The notes beneath the pieces are model-generated. The model saw only the letters and a program-made list of their open reading frames with translations, did not search any database and was not told where the DNA came from. The translations under genes were made by a program, and so were the position numbers. Positions 19,843-33,017 of a stretch of 64,000 nt of DNA are shown here, piece after piece. Origin of the DNA: Polytrichum commune (taxonomy: Eukaryota > Streptophyta > Polytrichopsida > Polytrichales > Polytrichaceae); contig OX485804.1 of the NCBI GenBank assembly GCA_950295325.1, positions 15,316,001 through 15,380,000 on the forward strand. The letters run 5' to 3'. Numbering within the stretch: position 1 is the stretch's first letter; every line of letters starts with the position of its first letter.

Positions 19843-22800
19843 ACTACAATTGAGTTCATAAAATCTCAATATCATGATTTTGATTTGATTATATGAAGCC
19901 TAATGTTTCTTTGTGATCTAAAATGGTTACAAAATTGCCCCTCACCCAAAATAAAGATAAAAAGAAAGATAGATACAAAGAAATGTTGAGTGTTGAGTTT
20001 TTTTTTCTCCCTCATCCAATAAGTTGCATGTTTTATCAAAAGAATGACACTATTATTATTAATTTTGAAGCACGTAGTTGTCCACACTTTGAGATTCGAA
20101 GTAGGTGTCAAAAATAGATTAACCAGGTTATTGGGCTCTACTGTCGATCAATGTAAATTGACCCATTGCAACACATCCACACCAATGATCATAGATGGTT
20201 CGAACACTTTAGACATGTGATTGTTTATAACACCTACCAAGGGAGAGGACAAACTGGGGGATGAAAACATTGATTACTATTGTTGAACATGTGTAATATT
20301 ATTTTAAGCTAACAGAAACCCTAATTCATTAAGTGAGCTTGAATTGGGATGAACCAACAACCAACCTATAGGAGGCAAGTTTTTAATTAATATTCCTCCC
20401 GCGGTAAGTGTTAGTACCGTCAAACTAGCTTCAGACACGCTAGATGGAAGATGGCCTTTGTCAAAGGTCCGAGTTCATGGTCCAACTTCCATGATCTGAT
20501 TTCTTAAGAAATTAGTTTTGAAAGCCTTGGGCCCCTCACTAGGTGTAAACCGAATGTGGACCAAGAAGAATGACCATGCACCAAAAAATGAAGGTGTTGA
20601 TTTTTATAATACATGCCCAAAAAGGGCTCGTAATTATTAGGCAGTTAATTATCAAAGCCCCGGTGTAACTAAGACTCAGTTGCTCCTCAGTTCTCCACAA
20701 GATTGCAACTTAGTCACAACTAACTTAGACTTAACTTAAACTTTTTATGAGTGCTTATTTTACTATAAACCATGGTTTGTTGAGTCCGGGCCCAAAAACG
20801 CAGGGTCCCAAATAGATGAGTCTTAAAATCATTACTTACTTTTTCTTTTTCCGCCTAGGACACGAAACACTCAATTAGTAGGAGATGTTAGCAAATTCAA
20901 ATTGATGTTGTAGCCACTTTCCTCACAATTTTCGGAGCTCATATGAATATCTTATTCATTATCAAAGTGAATATTCTCATGCTCATTAAATAATCATATA
21001 GGTCCACACGATTATGTTGACTAAGGGGCTTATTATGGATGTCACATTCCTTGTACACTGAAAATTTGTCATTGGAAAAGTTACCATAGTGACATAAATA
21101 CCACATGACATTAACTACAATACTAATCCAAATCAAGGCTATAGTCACTTTCTTATGATTTTTGGAGCTCATATGATTATCTTATTCATTATCCAAGAAA
21201 AAATTAACTTATTTTTTTATAATTATCTTACTTGCTTCCCACACTATGTTGACTTTTGAAGCTAAAATGGTGAACAAATTATGAGCACGTACTCCAAACT
21301 CTTTGAAACACATGTTTTATTGGTACATGTAAGGGAGATGGATGTTCAAAAGGTTATTTCTACCAAAGGCCCACTTCTCTTGGAAGATGAACACACAAGT
21401 AGTATGAGATGGCTAGCAAATCCAAATACGGGCCATAGACATTCTCTTGTAATTTTTGGAGCTCATCTATCTATCTATCTATGTATCTATCAATCATTAT
21501 CAAAGTGAAGATTCTCATGCTCATTATAATGGTGATATGGGTCCCCTCAAATTATGTTTACTATTGGACTTAAAACTGACTATCATATTTTGAGTATGCC
21601 AACATAAAAATATTCAACGCAATATGTTTGTTCCATTCCACAAATAACATGTTAGGATTCTTAGGTTGTTGCCATTAGTGAGTTGTCAATGCTAGTAGGA
21701 AGGCAACCTTGATGCAATCCATCTAGTTAGGGTAACTAATCAAAACTTTATTATATTAAACGGCAAGAGAAATTGTTCATCAATTGTTGAAGGTGGACGG
21801 GTGGGACCAATAGGAGGGACAAGACATATGCATGTAATTTACACAAACATATTTAATTATGATTCATGTTGAATCTGCATAATGAAGAATCATAATACCA
21901 TTATTTGAAACAAACTTTGACATGTTCTCGGACCCATTCATCAGGCTAATTGAGTTGAATAATGTTATGAATATGATCTTCTTTTAAAACACGTGTATGT
22001 TTTAAAAATATATTTCTCTTGGTGGAGTTGCACCAAACCACATACCATTCCAATACAGGTCTCCAATTAAGACAAGTGATCGAATTAGGCCTATTTATTT
22101 AGGAAGAAACTTTGGGATGAATGATGAGGTGAATAGATATCACCTTTGGCAATGATTTTGTCCTTGACATATATTCATGGAAAGTGGCCTTGTTACATCC
22201 AACAAATATTTGGGGCATTGAGTGCCCATTTACCCGTTTTTATACTTTGACTCGAATCCTTGGTGCCCATTGGCTCCCAAAGTCTCCCACTGAAGTGCCC
22301 AATTCAAGCCATCTTAAGTTTGTTTACACCTAATACCTTGTTGAATAGAAATAGCACTCAAAAAGCTTGAAATGAGTCTAACTTTCAACGATACCAATCT
22401 TTGTTTTACACAAGTGAATTGCAATGTAGTGCATCTCCTCCTTACCAATCCTAGACTTCTCGCCTTCCCATGGCCTTGAAAATGCTTACGGGACAAAAAA
22501 TTGGGCCACTCCTCTCCATGAACCCATTTGTCCCACATGCATTTGTGGGTCAAAGCTATGGAGGCGTGAGACAAATAAACGTGAAAAGAACGAGCACATC
22601 ATTTTCTTCCAACTAGGTGAAATATCCGCATCTCGTACTTTATCATAAGCAACATGAAACTGATAAATGAAAGCCAAAATTCTAGATTTGATTTGGGTAA
22701 GTATAGTTTCTACAGGTACTCAAATTATGGATTGTTAGTCCATGCCCTCCTAGATAACCATACACTTGCTACCAATGCTAGTTTAACAAGTACATGTGAA

Positions 22801-23838
22801 AATGAATAGTGATAGTCTTAAGTGGTGAACATATAATTTTATATGGAATAATCTTTTGGAGGATTCTATTAGCCAAATATACTAAGAACTAAAAATCCAT
22901 TTCAAGTCGTGGGACAATCAAATGTGGGAAGACTAATGAGAAGAAAAATAAATTATGTCCATTTTGGCATACATGTTTTGCGCCATCAAACCTTAAAGTG
23001 CTCATGGGGTCATGCATTAAGTAAAGCATTTTTCTTACCCTCTAGCATGATCAAAATGATAATTCTATTGTCCTTTGGAGTGAAACACCTACTATACCTT
23101 GACTCAATTTTGAGATTGGAGTTGATAAGTGGCTTGGGATTTATTATTTATTATTTACTTTTAAGTGAGGAAGGTTGAAACCGTTGAGACATAGCCTTAT
23201 CTTTACCTTCATTCATTAGCATCTACCAACTACCGACACATGTAAGGTTCAAATCGTTCTTGATTTTCTATGCTTTAGATTCATGCCAACTATACAATTG
23301 GGTACATATGAAGAATCAAATTAAAATAAAATATAAAAGAATACGCCCGTATTAGAATACCGACTGATACATATGAAGAAATTAGTCCTATATCACACAA
23401 TTTCCAAAGACAATCAAATCAATTTCATCAAATTTATGAGCAATAGCAAGTTTGAGTGTTTAGAGGTTGTGGGAAATCTTCGATGCACTGGTTGTTTTGG
23501 TGAAAGAAATTGGCCTTTGCCGATGTTGGTAAAGCTTTGGACATGATCTCTCTATAATCATAAAGTTTTTATCTATTTGGGTAGTTACTTTCAATTCTTA
23601 GAATTAATTGTGTCGGTTTCCAGAACAAAACTAATGCCAAGTGGTCGTAAAGGTTTTAATCTATTTTAAATTACAATCTAAGAAAAATTAAATAAGTATA
23701 AAGCAATGGGAAAGTTGGTGAGGTAAAAAAGGTAGTTGCACTTTTTGGAAAAGTCTCCCAATACCTGCATTGGAAACCTCATTGATTCCATTTTGGAGCT
23801 ATTATATTTGATTAATTATCCATTCACTCACCCTTGCT
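19262..23838. other. intergenic, AT-rich; small repeats only
   Basis: No supported gene. Holds an (GTTA)8 run at 19811-19842, an ATCT-rich microsatellite near 21465-21495, and MITE-like fragments (19430-19700 and 20460-20570) sharing 'caagaccaaagaaac', 'atttacattagggt' and 'ccttgggccc' blocks with the elements near 15 kb and 43 kb. A pair of similar segments (20925-21010 and 21155-21530) with 'ggagctcatatgaat-tatct' and 'gaatattctcatgctcatta' suggests an old local duplication. Confidence 0.5.
19811..19842. repeat. (GTTA)8 microsatellite
   Basis: Eight uninterrupted GTTA units in intergenic DNA. Confidence 0.95.
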
Positions 23839-25337
23839 CACGGGGAGGTCACTCAGTAGGATTTTTGTGTACCACGTGCTGCGGAGGGGTATTTGTTTAG
23901 GGGCTATTTACCTCCAAGGCACGAATTAAAAGCTCCCTATAATTACATAATATTCTAAAATGGCCTATTTTTTGTACCCTACCATTACTTATAATGCCCA
24001 TGTCATTGAAATTTTTTGTAGTCTATATTCCTTTTAATTAAAAAATTGAATTTAAGAATGTATGCAATGCAAAAGTGATGGAAAAAGCATGGCAACAAAA
24101 AAATATAAAAATTACGTACCATTGCAAAAACCAAGTACAAAAACTTAAAGTGAAAATACAAAAAGAAGACTTAGGATGGAACACAATATGATTGAGTGTG
24201 TGTTTACAAACACAACAAGATTGTATGTGTATTCACAAACACAACACCCGCTCCATAAAAATCCTTTATTCAAAATCACTTTACATGCTAATGAAGACCA
24301 AAACCATATAGTGTGAAACACTTTAAGCTTGGTCATGAATCTTATACAGTTCGTTATGTCACAAACTTGGACAGTTGCTCTGAATCATTCCTATCAAGAG
24401 TGTACACCTCATTTGTAGAATTGTAGCTCATGGTTACCGTAGATATAATGCAATCTACATCAATCCATTTGCTATCCGTGTGATCATACTTAAATTTATT
24501 ACGGCCTGGATATTTTCTATAATATTGCAACATTACTTCGATGTGGGGATTATTAGGATTTCTCCTTCCTGATTCCTCCGTTTGAGCAAGGAGGTCAACC
24601 GCTTGCCTAAGTACTCCAAATTGTTTCCCATTGCGCCCGCCGCATAGCCTGCACCCTACCCACCCACCATGAACTGGAATCTACTTCGTTCAATATGTTA
24701 GTAGCATTTCCAGCTTTAACATCAGTCATTGAACGTCCCATTTTTCGTTTGGCAGCGGATTTTACAGTTGACAATAGCATTGTTGTGCTCTGTTGGACAA
24801 AATGCACCCCACAATCAGATCCTATAGATAACAAACTTGATCCACACGAAGATCTTGCTTGGAGACAATTATCATGGTTGTTAAAATGAATACTATGTTT
24901 AATTCTTGCTAATCTATCTTTGGATAGAAAAACATTACCATTGAGTTGCGAGACAAACGTTGACTTGTAAATGGAATGCCCATCAACTTCTACGGTTGGC
25001 AAAAATTTTCCGGTTCTCTGTACTGAGGCTTCCAATTTCATCCATTTTTGGGTGAATGATGAGTAATTTTTCATCCATCCCTCGTGAGGCATGCGTACGA
25101 AATTGATTCTACTAAACATACATCCTAAGATCCTTATTTTCAGCCCCTATATTATTTTTACTAAAAGGGAATGGCCCATATTTTATACCTATCTATTTTA
25201 CTTGTAATGGGCTTATGTACTTTTAATGGACCCTTCATTATTTGGAATTCTTTTATAATTTTTATGTCAAATGATTTAAATCCTCCCTATATTATGCCGC
25301 ACGTCGTTTTTAAAATGCACTAAGTGACCTCCCCGTG
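23839..25337. mobile_element. 1.5-kb DNA transposon with 8-bp target duplication
   Basis: Both ends read CACGGGGAGGTCACT inward (18 of the first 19 positions match), and the element is flanked by CCCTTGCT at 23831-23838 and 25338-25345. An 8-bp duplication is the rule for hAT and also occurs in P, Zisupton/KDZ and a few others. The terminal CACGG does not perfectly fit hAT ends. The inside carries a broken minus-strand ORF (24354-25119). Intact ends and duplication argue for fairly recent insertion. Superfamily left open. Confidence 0.85.
24354..25119 (-). pseudogene. broken ORF inside transposon, unknown product
   Basis: From 25119 the frame reads through VEVDGHSIYKSTF, IKHSIHFNNHD, SDCGVHFVQQ, AAKRKMGRSM and SWWVGRVQAMRRAQWETIWST, then stops. 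One base shift near 24605 restores RQAVDLLAQTEESGRRNPN, YYRKYPGRNKFKYDHTDSKW and a natural stop at 24354. The continuity across the shift says it was one coding unit. I do not recognise the family with certainty. The C-terminal pattern (WVGRV..., F-KYDHTDS) is loosely like tails of KDZ/CxC-type plant transposon proteins, which would fit the 8-bp duplication. It could instead be a captured host-gene fragment. Confidence 0.5.
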
Positions 25338-25345
25338 CCCTTGCT

Positions 25346-28300
25346 TTGCAAGCTTTTCTCTTCTTGTTAAGGTAATATTGCGGGAACTCAAAGGGTACCC
25401 TCTCAGCATTGCTACTTAATGTTATATTGCCATTCCAATTTCCTATTTTCATTGTTAACATCAATAAATATATTGAACTTTATAAAATGCCATATTAGAA
25501 CATTGCAAAAAATTCCAAAATTTAGGAGTGTGTATGAGGAGTATGCCACATACAACAATCTCATATCCACTAACAAGATGTTCAGTATGCAAATCTTTTA
25601 GTGTTCTTATTGTTTAAGAAGTTTTTAGTTTTATTCTTTTGCGCTAATGGAAAGTCAATTCTAGTTATGAAGTGGTTGAGAGATGGGAAAACTTGTCTTC
25701 TCAAAGTTCAACTTCCCCTTACAAGTTACAAAAGATCACCAATTATGGTTTTGCAAGCCGGGGATCACAATTATGTCATGTGTGTGTGTTTATTTTTTTT
25801 TATTTATTATTATTATATTTTGTGACTTGGCTAGAACCTAAGTTAAAGTGAAAACTATAATACCTTCACATGACAATGAAAATGATTGATACATATCAAG
25901 GTACATGTTCTTTTAATTTGTAAAAGTTATCTTCAAAGGTCATGGCAAAAAGACACCATCTTGTATAATCTCTGTGTGCATTAGTAATATGAAAAAATAA
26001 TACAATGATCTTCAACCACTTCATCACTAAGAGTCCATAATATTATCAACTTCTAAAATCATGAGGGGTCTCACTCAATTCAAAGGATGATTCAAACACT
26101 AGTAGTTTATAGTTTGACTTTGAAAAGAAAGTTGTGAAAGAGAAATTCTAGACTACATTCATATGGTGGGAACAAACACCAATTTCACTAAGGTCAGCAA
26201 AAATTAATTAGTTATTTTTTAAAATTAAAAAATACGACCATGTTATAAAGTAAAAACACTTTATTTTTTTATACAAAATATAAATTGCATAATATGAAAT
26301 CTTGAGAAAAATAAAATATCATGCCAACAATCTTATTATTGTCTCACATAGGATATGTGTTATGTGAGGTGACGAGAAACATGAAATACTACATAATGGT
26401 ATAAATATATTACATAAAATAAATAAATAAAGTAAAAATATGATTTGTCTATTTTTAAAGTGTCATTCGGGGCCATTCACGAGTGGGGTACTACTTTTGG
26501 GACAAAGGAATTAAGGACTTTGTCGCATTGAATCTCGGCGCTTATTATGATTTATTATTATTTGATCAATAAATTTTAGATAGATAAGTAGATAGGTCAT
26601 AGGATTTGTAAAGAGGTCATATGACTTGTTTGGGCCACATCAATAGCAATTTCATTATTGAAGTGTACATTGAAGGTGAATTATTTCATGTTTTCCATCT
26701 TGGTACCTTGGTGTAAGTGTCACATGTCCATACATATAAGTTTTTATGTCCAATTCTAATACTAAACGTTCATTTTTCATGTAGCCATGTTATTGTGTAT
26801 GGTTGGCCATGTTTGGTGTCATATGTAAAGCTATACAATTGGTATGCAATACATTTTTAGTTTTATTGGTACACAATTGAACGATAATTTTGAGGAATAG
26901 AATTGGGATTGTTTCTATTAAGTTTTGTTGTCCTTTTCATTCCTTGATCCTAAGGTCAACAATTTTGACAACACCCATGGATGTCCGTTAGGGAATCAAA
27001 GTAATATCTTAGATAACCCTATTCCTTGTCAATTAACTTTGTCGGTGTGCTCAATGTCTAAACTGCCGCTGTTGAAGCATACAGGACACCGAAATCATCC
27101 CTCCTGGTCACTGTCATGTGATCCTTCTCACTGGCTTGGCACCTCACCCCCACAATTTGTTAATTTTCATTGTTTGAAAACAAAAACGCCGAAGGACAAT
27201 TATGCACGAAGTTTGATCTCGCAGTCTCAATACAAGAAGACAAGTACGATCATAGGAAACCAATGTTTTGGCAAAGATTCAAGGAGCGCAATTTTCCATG
27301 CACACTAACATACACCACTGGGAAAGCTCTATCAACTTCGATGACCACTACACAACTTGCAGAGGGCTTATAACCCTCACTTCATGACTTCCATTTGGAT
27401 CATGGAAATATTTGAACCAGTGAAGGTGCAAATGAAATTCAGTGGCTGCCATGTGTTTAATTACAAAATATCATATTCTTAAACCCTAAACCAACGACTT
27501 TGTCACGTCAAAAATGCCACCTAAGTGCATGGTGTCACACAAAGTATTTTGATCAAGAAGTAATCACTCACCCCATGTAGATTGGAAGATTCGTTGCACC
27601 CAAGTATGGTTGATTGTACATGCATTTATAACTGCCAGCCTCCCAAGTATTGGTTTCATAAATGGCACCTCACTATTCTAGTGGAAGTCTACTGCACGGG
27701 TAGAGGGTAGTTCACCAGCTTGGGTATTTCTACCTTAGTTTGACTCAACGCGCCCAAGCATAGATGCAGTTCGGCTATACAATGTTGTACACTGCAAAAT
27801 GAAGAATGTCATTTGACTTTTGTTTGTTGTTCCCACATTTGAAAAGTGACGATAGGATACAATATTTTCCTTAAATTTTAGAGTTAGATCAGGTCACAAG
27901 GGAGGAGCTATCACAACTAATGTGTTGATGACAACATAGTTTATGTACGTGACAGTTGTTGTGGGGTTGGCACTACCTACCAAACCACGTTGTTTCGTTG
28001 ACTCTTTTTATTACCCATTTTTGTTCTAAAGGGAAAACATCACCTTACTATTTCTGGTTCAATGTGACGTCACAAAGCCAAAAAAGGAAGAAAACAAAAT
28101 ACTGCTAGAGAGTTATCTACATAGCCAGCCAAAATGTGTGGAGACCACACCACGTAGGTCCATCATGAACATCTTTTGCAAAAGCCATGGTCCAAGTAGG
28201 TGATGGATCGTATTGTAACTGCAGAAAATGCCAGTAGTGAGAGACACCCTCTTCACAGGATTGCTAGTAACCTAATGGGTACATAGAAACTGAGAGTGGT

Positions 28301-29502
28301 GATGAGGGCACGATGCTGGTACCCAAGTGGCTCCGGACAACCATAGCCAAACCGAAGCTTCAAATCGCCTTCAAATCGCCTTCAAATGGAACGTTGGGGG
28401 GCTCCGTAGTAGTCTTCCGGCCGTGTGAGAGTGTATTATTGCATAAGAGCATACCTCTCATCCATTGAACACACCAAAAACTTGTTTCGTTGGTTCTTAA
28501 TCACAAGTAAACTTTGACTGAACTAATTTGAGGTTTTTTATGTTGATTTTGGTGTGTATCCAATAAAAAACAATCAACTTTAAGGTTGCATACAACTTCA
28601 AGGTTTTCTTTTCTGTTGGATGAATATGAGGTACGTTTGTATGCAGTAATTTCTTATCGTCTAGTCTTCCCGATTAGAGTTCAGTGATGTTCTACGTAAA
28701 CTCATTGAGTTGGGGAGGTGAAAATGAGATGAAGTATTCTATAGTCATTAGCTTGGGATTTTCTAGTTGGTGAGCTATATTGACTCCAAAAACAATGCAA
28801 GAGGGAGTTTTTGTATGCAAGCATATCTTTGGGCTCTCATCCATCAACATAAACACTTGGCCCATGTAGGTTTGTGGTTGGTTCATCTCAAATGATTGGG
28901 ACTAGACTGATTTGAGGTTTATGAAGTTAATTTTGATGTACATAAATTTCCAAAATAACTTGTAGACTAATAATATTTCAAGGTTTATATTTTGAATGAA
29001 CAAAGTATATGTTCGTGAGTGATAATTCCCTCTTGCCTCCCAAAAATAATATCAAAGATCCAAACTAGTCTAGCTAGGTCGTGTTTAGATGAATCAACCC
29101 TCGACCACTAGGAGGCGTGCCCCGAGGGTTGTTTTAACTAGAGCTCCTTCATCCATGATGGGTGAGCTCACCTAGACATCACTAGGCCCAAACCCCATCT
29201 TTTCACAATAATATGATGAACAATGGAACTTCCGAACACTAAACTTTTTAGTACAAACATTTACCATGATAGTACAACTTCAAAACACGTGTATTAGCAA
29301 GTTGATTAGATTCCAAATGGGTGAAGAATGTGCATTGAACTCCAATACAATATTAATTTAAGCCTGTATTGTCGGTTTGTTGTTAGATTCCTTGATTCTT
29401 AAGAGAAATCTGAATTTTAAGACACTTGGTCCCAAATGAATTATTGAAAAACACAAGACCCTTGCCAAATCCTAAATATATCATACTAATTTGACATGTG
29501 TT
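25346..29502. other. intergenic, no gene recognised
   Basis: Long AT-rich stretch. Plus-strand frames at 26925-27373 have mildly coding-like composition but no motifs. Contains one copy of a dispersed 'gcataagagcatacctctca' motif (near 28440; another near 33886) and one copy (29095-29165) of a repeat also seen at 37425 and 38207. Confidence 0.45.
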
Positions 29503-29510
29503 GTTCCAAC

Positions 29511-31093
29511 CAGTGTTCAAGATTGAAGTCTTCAATGCCCTTCAAACGCGATTTGGCCCTTCAAAATATACCTCTCTCAAAACAACCCTTCAAAATGCAA
29601 CCCCAAACTCAAAATGAAAACTTCACTTGACGTCCTCAAAATTTTTACACCCGTCAACACTGTAGCGCTACAGTGACGAGGAGGTCGCTACAGTGACAAC
29701 CTCAACACCTAGCAAATGATTCATTCAACATCGATCTGACTTGGAATTCAACTTTTTAGGTCTTGCAAAAGATTGGAATCCAACCCTTTCTTTGGTAAGC
29801 ATTGAGTCAGTGTTGTAGTGTGATGTGATTCAATCAATGTGAAATCAGTGCTGATTTGAAATCCCGTGCAGCTTTACAGATCCATTCGGTGAGATGGTTA
29901 TCCCGTGGCTTGGTCATGGAGAGATTGGTATTTTGTATGCCTGCAATTTTAGAAATTTGGGAGGTTGAAGAACCCACATGGTACAAGGATCTAACTTCTC
30001 TTCAGTTCCAATTTTTCATTCACATGCTAGCTGATATATTATCAGAGTTGAATAAGGTCAATCGCAAGTTTCAGTTTGATCTTGTAGATATCACTAGCAT
30101 AGTTTCTACGATTGATGTAACAATCAGCTTGTTTCGTAGACACTATCTGGGTGTAAGTTTTGGCCTGACAACCAAACACCTAGGAAAGTTTCTCCGTGAG
30201 GTGGTACCCAATGGGCAGATATTGTATGTTGATAGTTTTGGGTGTGAAAAAATGCATATCTTGCATTATGATTCCATGCCTGAGTGTGACGTAGGAGGCT
30301 CATTGGAGGCATGCATCATGTTGAGGAGGCAGTATGTGCAGAAGATCATCGATTCACTCAATGATCGATTTCCTGACTTGTCCATTTTCAATGCGGCCCG
30401 GCTTTTTAGCCCGAAGCACTATCCTGTAGATGAATTGGACAGAGGGACATTAACGGAACAATGGTTGAACCGGTTGGTGACACATTTCCGTTGGAGCGAT
30501 GACCTTGTTAATCAATGCAATGCGGAATTGCTAGAATTTGTGGAGATGTTATGTTCCGTTTGTGAACGCCGAAGTATGCAAGAAGCTTGGGTTTTTTGTG
30601 GCAATGACCGGGAGTTCATGATTAATTGGCCAACTATGATGTCGCTATGGCAAGCCATACTTGTGATCCCAACTAGCACTGCTGTTTGTGAGCGTGGTTT
30701 TTCAAAGCAAAATTGGGTTAAGAGTGAAAGGAGAACTAGACTCAACCTTGACACACTAGATGCTTTAATGAGGGTTAGTCTAAATGGGTTAGGAGTTGAA
30801 TTCATGGATTGGGATAGTATTTTTGAATCTTGGAAAATTGGCACAAGAACCAACAAGCGTAGGGCATTATCACTAGAAGAGGTGGAGTTAGATGGTTGAT
30901 TCTTAATTCTTCACATTGTATTGGAAGCATGCACCATATAAATCATGCATAAGTTTAATATGAGTTTTTTTATATTTTATTTCTATATTACTGAATTGAC
31001 GTCTTGAATTTGAACTAGCCCTTCAACCGAAGGGCTCAAATTTTAGAGCCCTTCAAAATGAAACTCATATGAGGGCTTCAATCTTGAACACTG
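29511..31093 (+). mobile_element. hAT-superfamily transposon, complete ends
   Basis: 1,583 bp. Perfect 18-bp terminal inverted repeats, CAGTGTTCAAGATTGAAG at the left and its exact complement at the right. Flanked by an exact 8-bp duplication GTTCCAAC (29503-29510 and 31094-31101). Subterminal regions carry several GCCCTTCAA-type motifs on both sides, as expected for hAT transposase binding sites. The coding content is only the C-terminal transposase portion, so this is an internally deleted or degraded copy. Unmutated ends suggest a recent jump. Confidence 0.95.
29856..30899 (+). pseudogene. hAT transposase, C-terminal part only
   Basis: A continuous frame of 347 codons. Early on is VRWLSRGLVMERLVFCMPAILE, the R-W block of hAT transposases of the ZNF862-like group. 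Near the end is TAVCERGFSKQNWVKSE then RRTRLNLDTLDALMRVSLNG, the hAT dimerisation domain (CERGFS, R-x-R-L-x-x-x-T-L-x-x-L-x-R). There is no ATG at the start: the frame opens at a TTG at 29856, just before acceptor-like 'cccgtgcag'. The BED zinc finger and first catalytic region expected in a 600-800-residue transposase do not fit in the 345 bp upstream. It probably cannot transpose by itself. It might be the last exon of a spliced ORF in the parent element. Confidence 0.85.
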
Positions 31094-31101
31094 GTTCCAA
31101 C

Positions 31102-32618
31102 CCATTCCACCCATATATATAAATTAATGTCTATGGCTTCTCCACACTAACCCGACACCCTATTTGTAGCACCCATGCGGATGTAGTTGAAAATACTTAT
31201 ATGAATGTTATTATCTCCCCTTTCGCCACCACACATGCCCCCCATCCCCACCCCTATGGGTCCCCACTCCATGTTCTTTGTCCACCTGGCGCCCTCTTCC
31301 TAATCCCGCCAACTCCCTCTCTTTTTCTATGTATATTTTTGGGTTTTGTTAATTTAGTATTTGGGTGGAATAACAAGGAATGAAAGGGCAACAACCATTA
31401 TCTCCACCACGAATTCTTTGTTGTATGTAGTCCTACCTCTTTAATATGACACGTTTTTCAAACGTGAAAAGTTGTCGTATTATTGAGGTGTCACATATTC
31501 AATAATATGAAAAATTGGATCTCTTTGTTATAATAACAAGGTACTTCATGAAAACACACATTTTATATTTTGCCACGTGTACAAAATAAATGTTTTCTCA
31601 AAAGTGTTGACAAATACACAAAATTTTCTTATGAAATTCTTTGTGGACTTGAGTTACCAATAGTCCATTGATGCTTCCACTACCAATTAGCAACACATAT
31701 TTTATTGAACTTCTCTGATATGGCCTGCAATTTCATTACGTAAACTTTATTGGGACGTCCATAAGAAATGTAGCTAACAATTGAGCATGATGTTAAGCAT
31801 ATGCCAATTTCATAGTAGGTGAGGTCTCTCATCAACATCTAAAGAATCTAAGGGCTATGCATTAAGGTCAAGACTACGTGGCATCTACATTATGGGGTGC
31901 CTAACTTACTATTGCACTCTAATCAATTATTAGGCATAAAGGAGCCCAAGCTGCTAGAGAGCTACGGCATAACACAACCCCATCCTCCATGATGAACGAG
32001 TTTAGTGAACGCCAACAATTGTCCCAATACCAAGCTTCTACCAACTATAAATTCTTGAAATTAGTCAAGTGAAAAGTATTATAAGTGGTACACTAAATAG
32101 TCCTATTATTGTGGGTGAAAATCAATGTAGAATTAATTGATGTGGGCCATGTACTAATTGTCTAGTCTGGATGAAATAACGTGCACTCTACTTGTTTCGT
32201 ATGTCTTGCTTGAGAATAGTTCAAAAATGAAAATAACCTAAAATAAACAATCACATCAATTCCCTGGAACAACAATTAATGTGGCCCACACTAATTTTAG
32301 AGTAGAGATTCAATGTGAGTTGAAGATTAATGTGGTCCACATTTATTCTCGTCGCTTCTTAATTCTCATTGTGGATTTTATTTTGGTTCACACTAATGGG
32401 ACTATTTAGTGTACCTCCCTAGGTGTCCATGATAGATTACAAAATAGGTGCTCTCACCTTGTATACCACTATGTACTTTATTCAAGGTAAGATATGGTAC
32501 GTTAAATGGACGTCAAATATAAAGTGATCAAAATTTTCTAGAATGTAAATCTAGGATAGTCTTACATTAATAACCGATCAAGCAATATGCTCATTTTAAT
32601 CTCACATACCTTAATACT
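31102..32618. other. intergenic, no gene recognised
   Basis: AT-rich, no supported frame, no clear repeat. Confidence 0.4.
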
Positions 32619-32621
32619 TAA

Positions 32622-33017
32622 AGCCCGTCTAGACAATGGTGAAGAAGTGCACCGGTCAAGAATATTAGGGGAATGGAGCAATTACATGATTGGCCATGAA
32701 ATGGTTCTTCACTAGCCAAGGTTTACACTATGGCCAAGACTTCTTCGATGTACAACTTCGAGCATGGATGAAAAAATGACATGGCTGCCAACATGACAAC
32801 AATTTTTGCTATGGTGGTTCTCCGAAGGTCAAGTTTCTTGGGCAACCTCAAATCCTCAGACAAGAAACTTGGCCTCTAGAGAACTCCAACTTGAGGCATT
32901 ATTTTTGTTGTTTGTCCATCTTGTCTTCCATACCAACCGGTGCCTCAAATAATCTTGTCTTAGGCTCATATTCTCTTATTGGCCGGTGCACTTCTTCACA
33001 ACAATCTAAACCGACCC
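32622..33017. mobile_element. MITE, Harbinger-like, 396 bp
   Basis: Inverted ends share GTGAAGAAGTGCACCGG together with a looser outer part (left GCCCGTCTAGACAA, right complement GGGTCGGTTTAGAT). TTA flanks both sides (32619-32621, 33018-33020). The centre forms a second hairpin (AAGTTTCTTG ... CAAGAAACTT near 32833-32868). No ORF. Confidence 0.7.

Noticed and set aside
26925-27373. Plus-strand coding region near 27 kb
   Set aside because: Two overlapping frames without conserved motifs or clear splice sites; not supportable.
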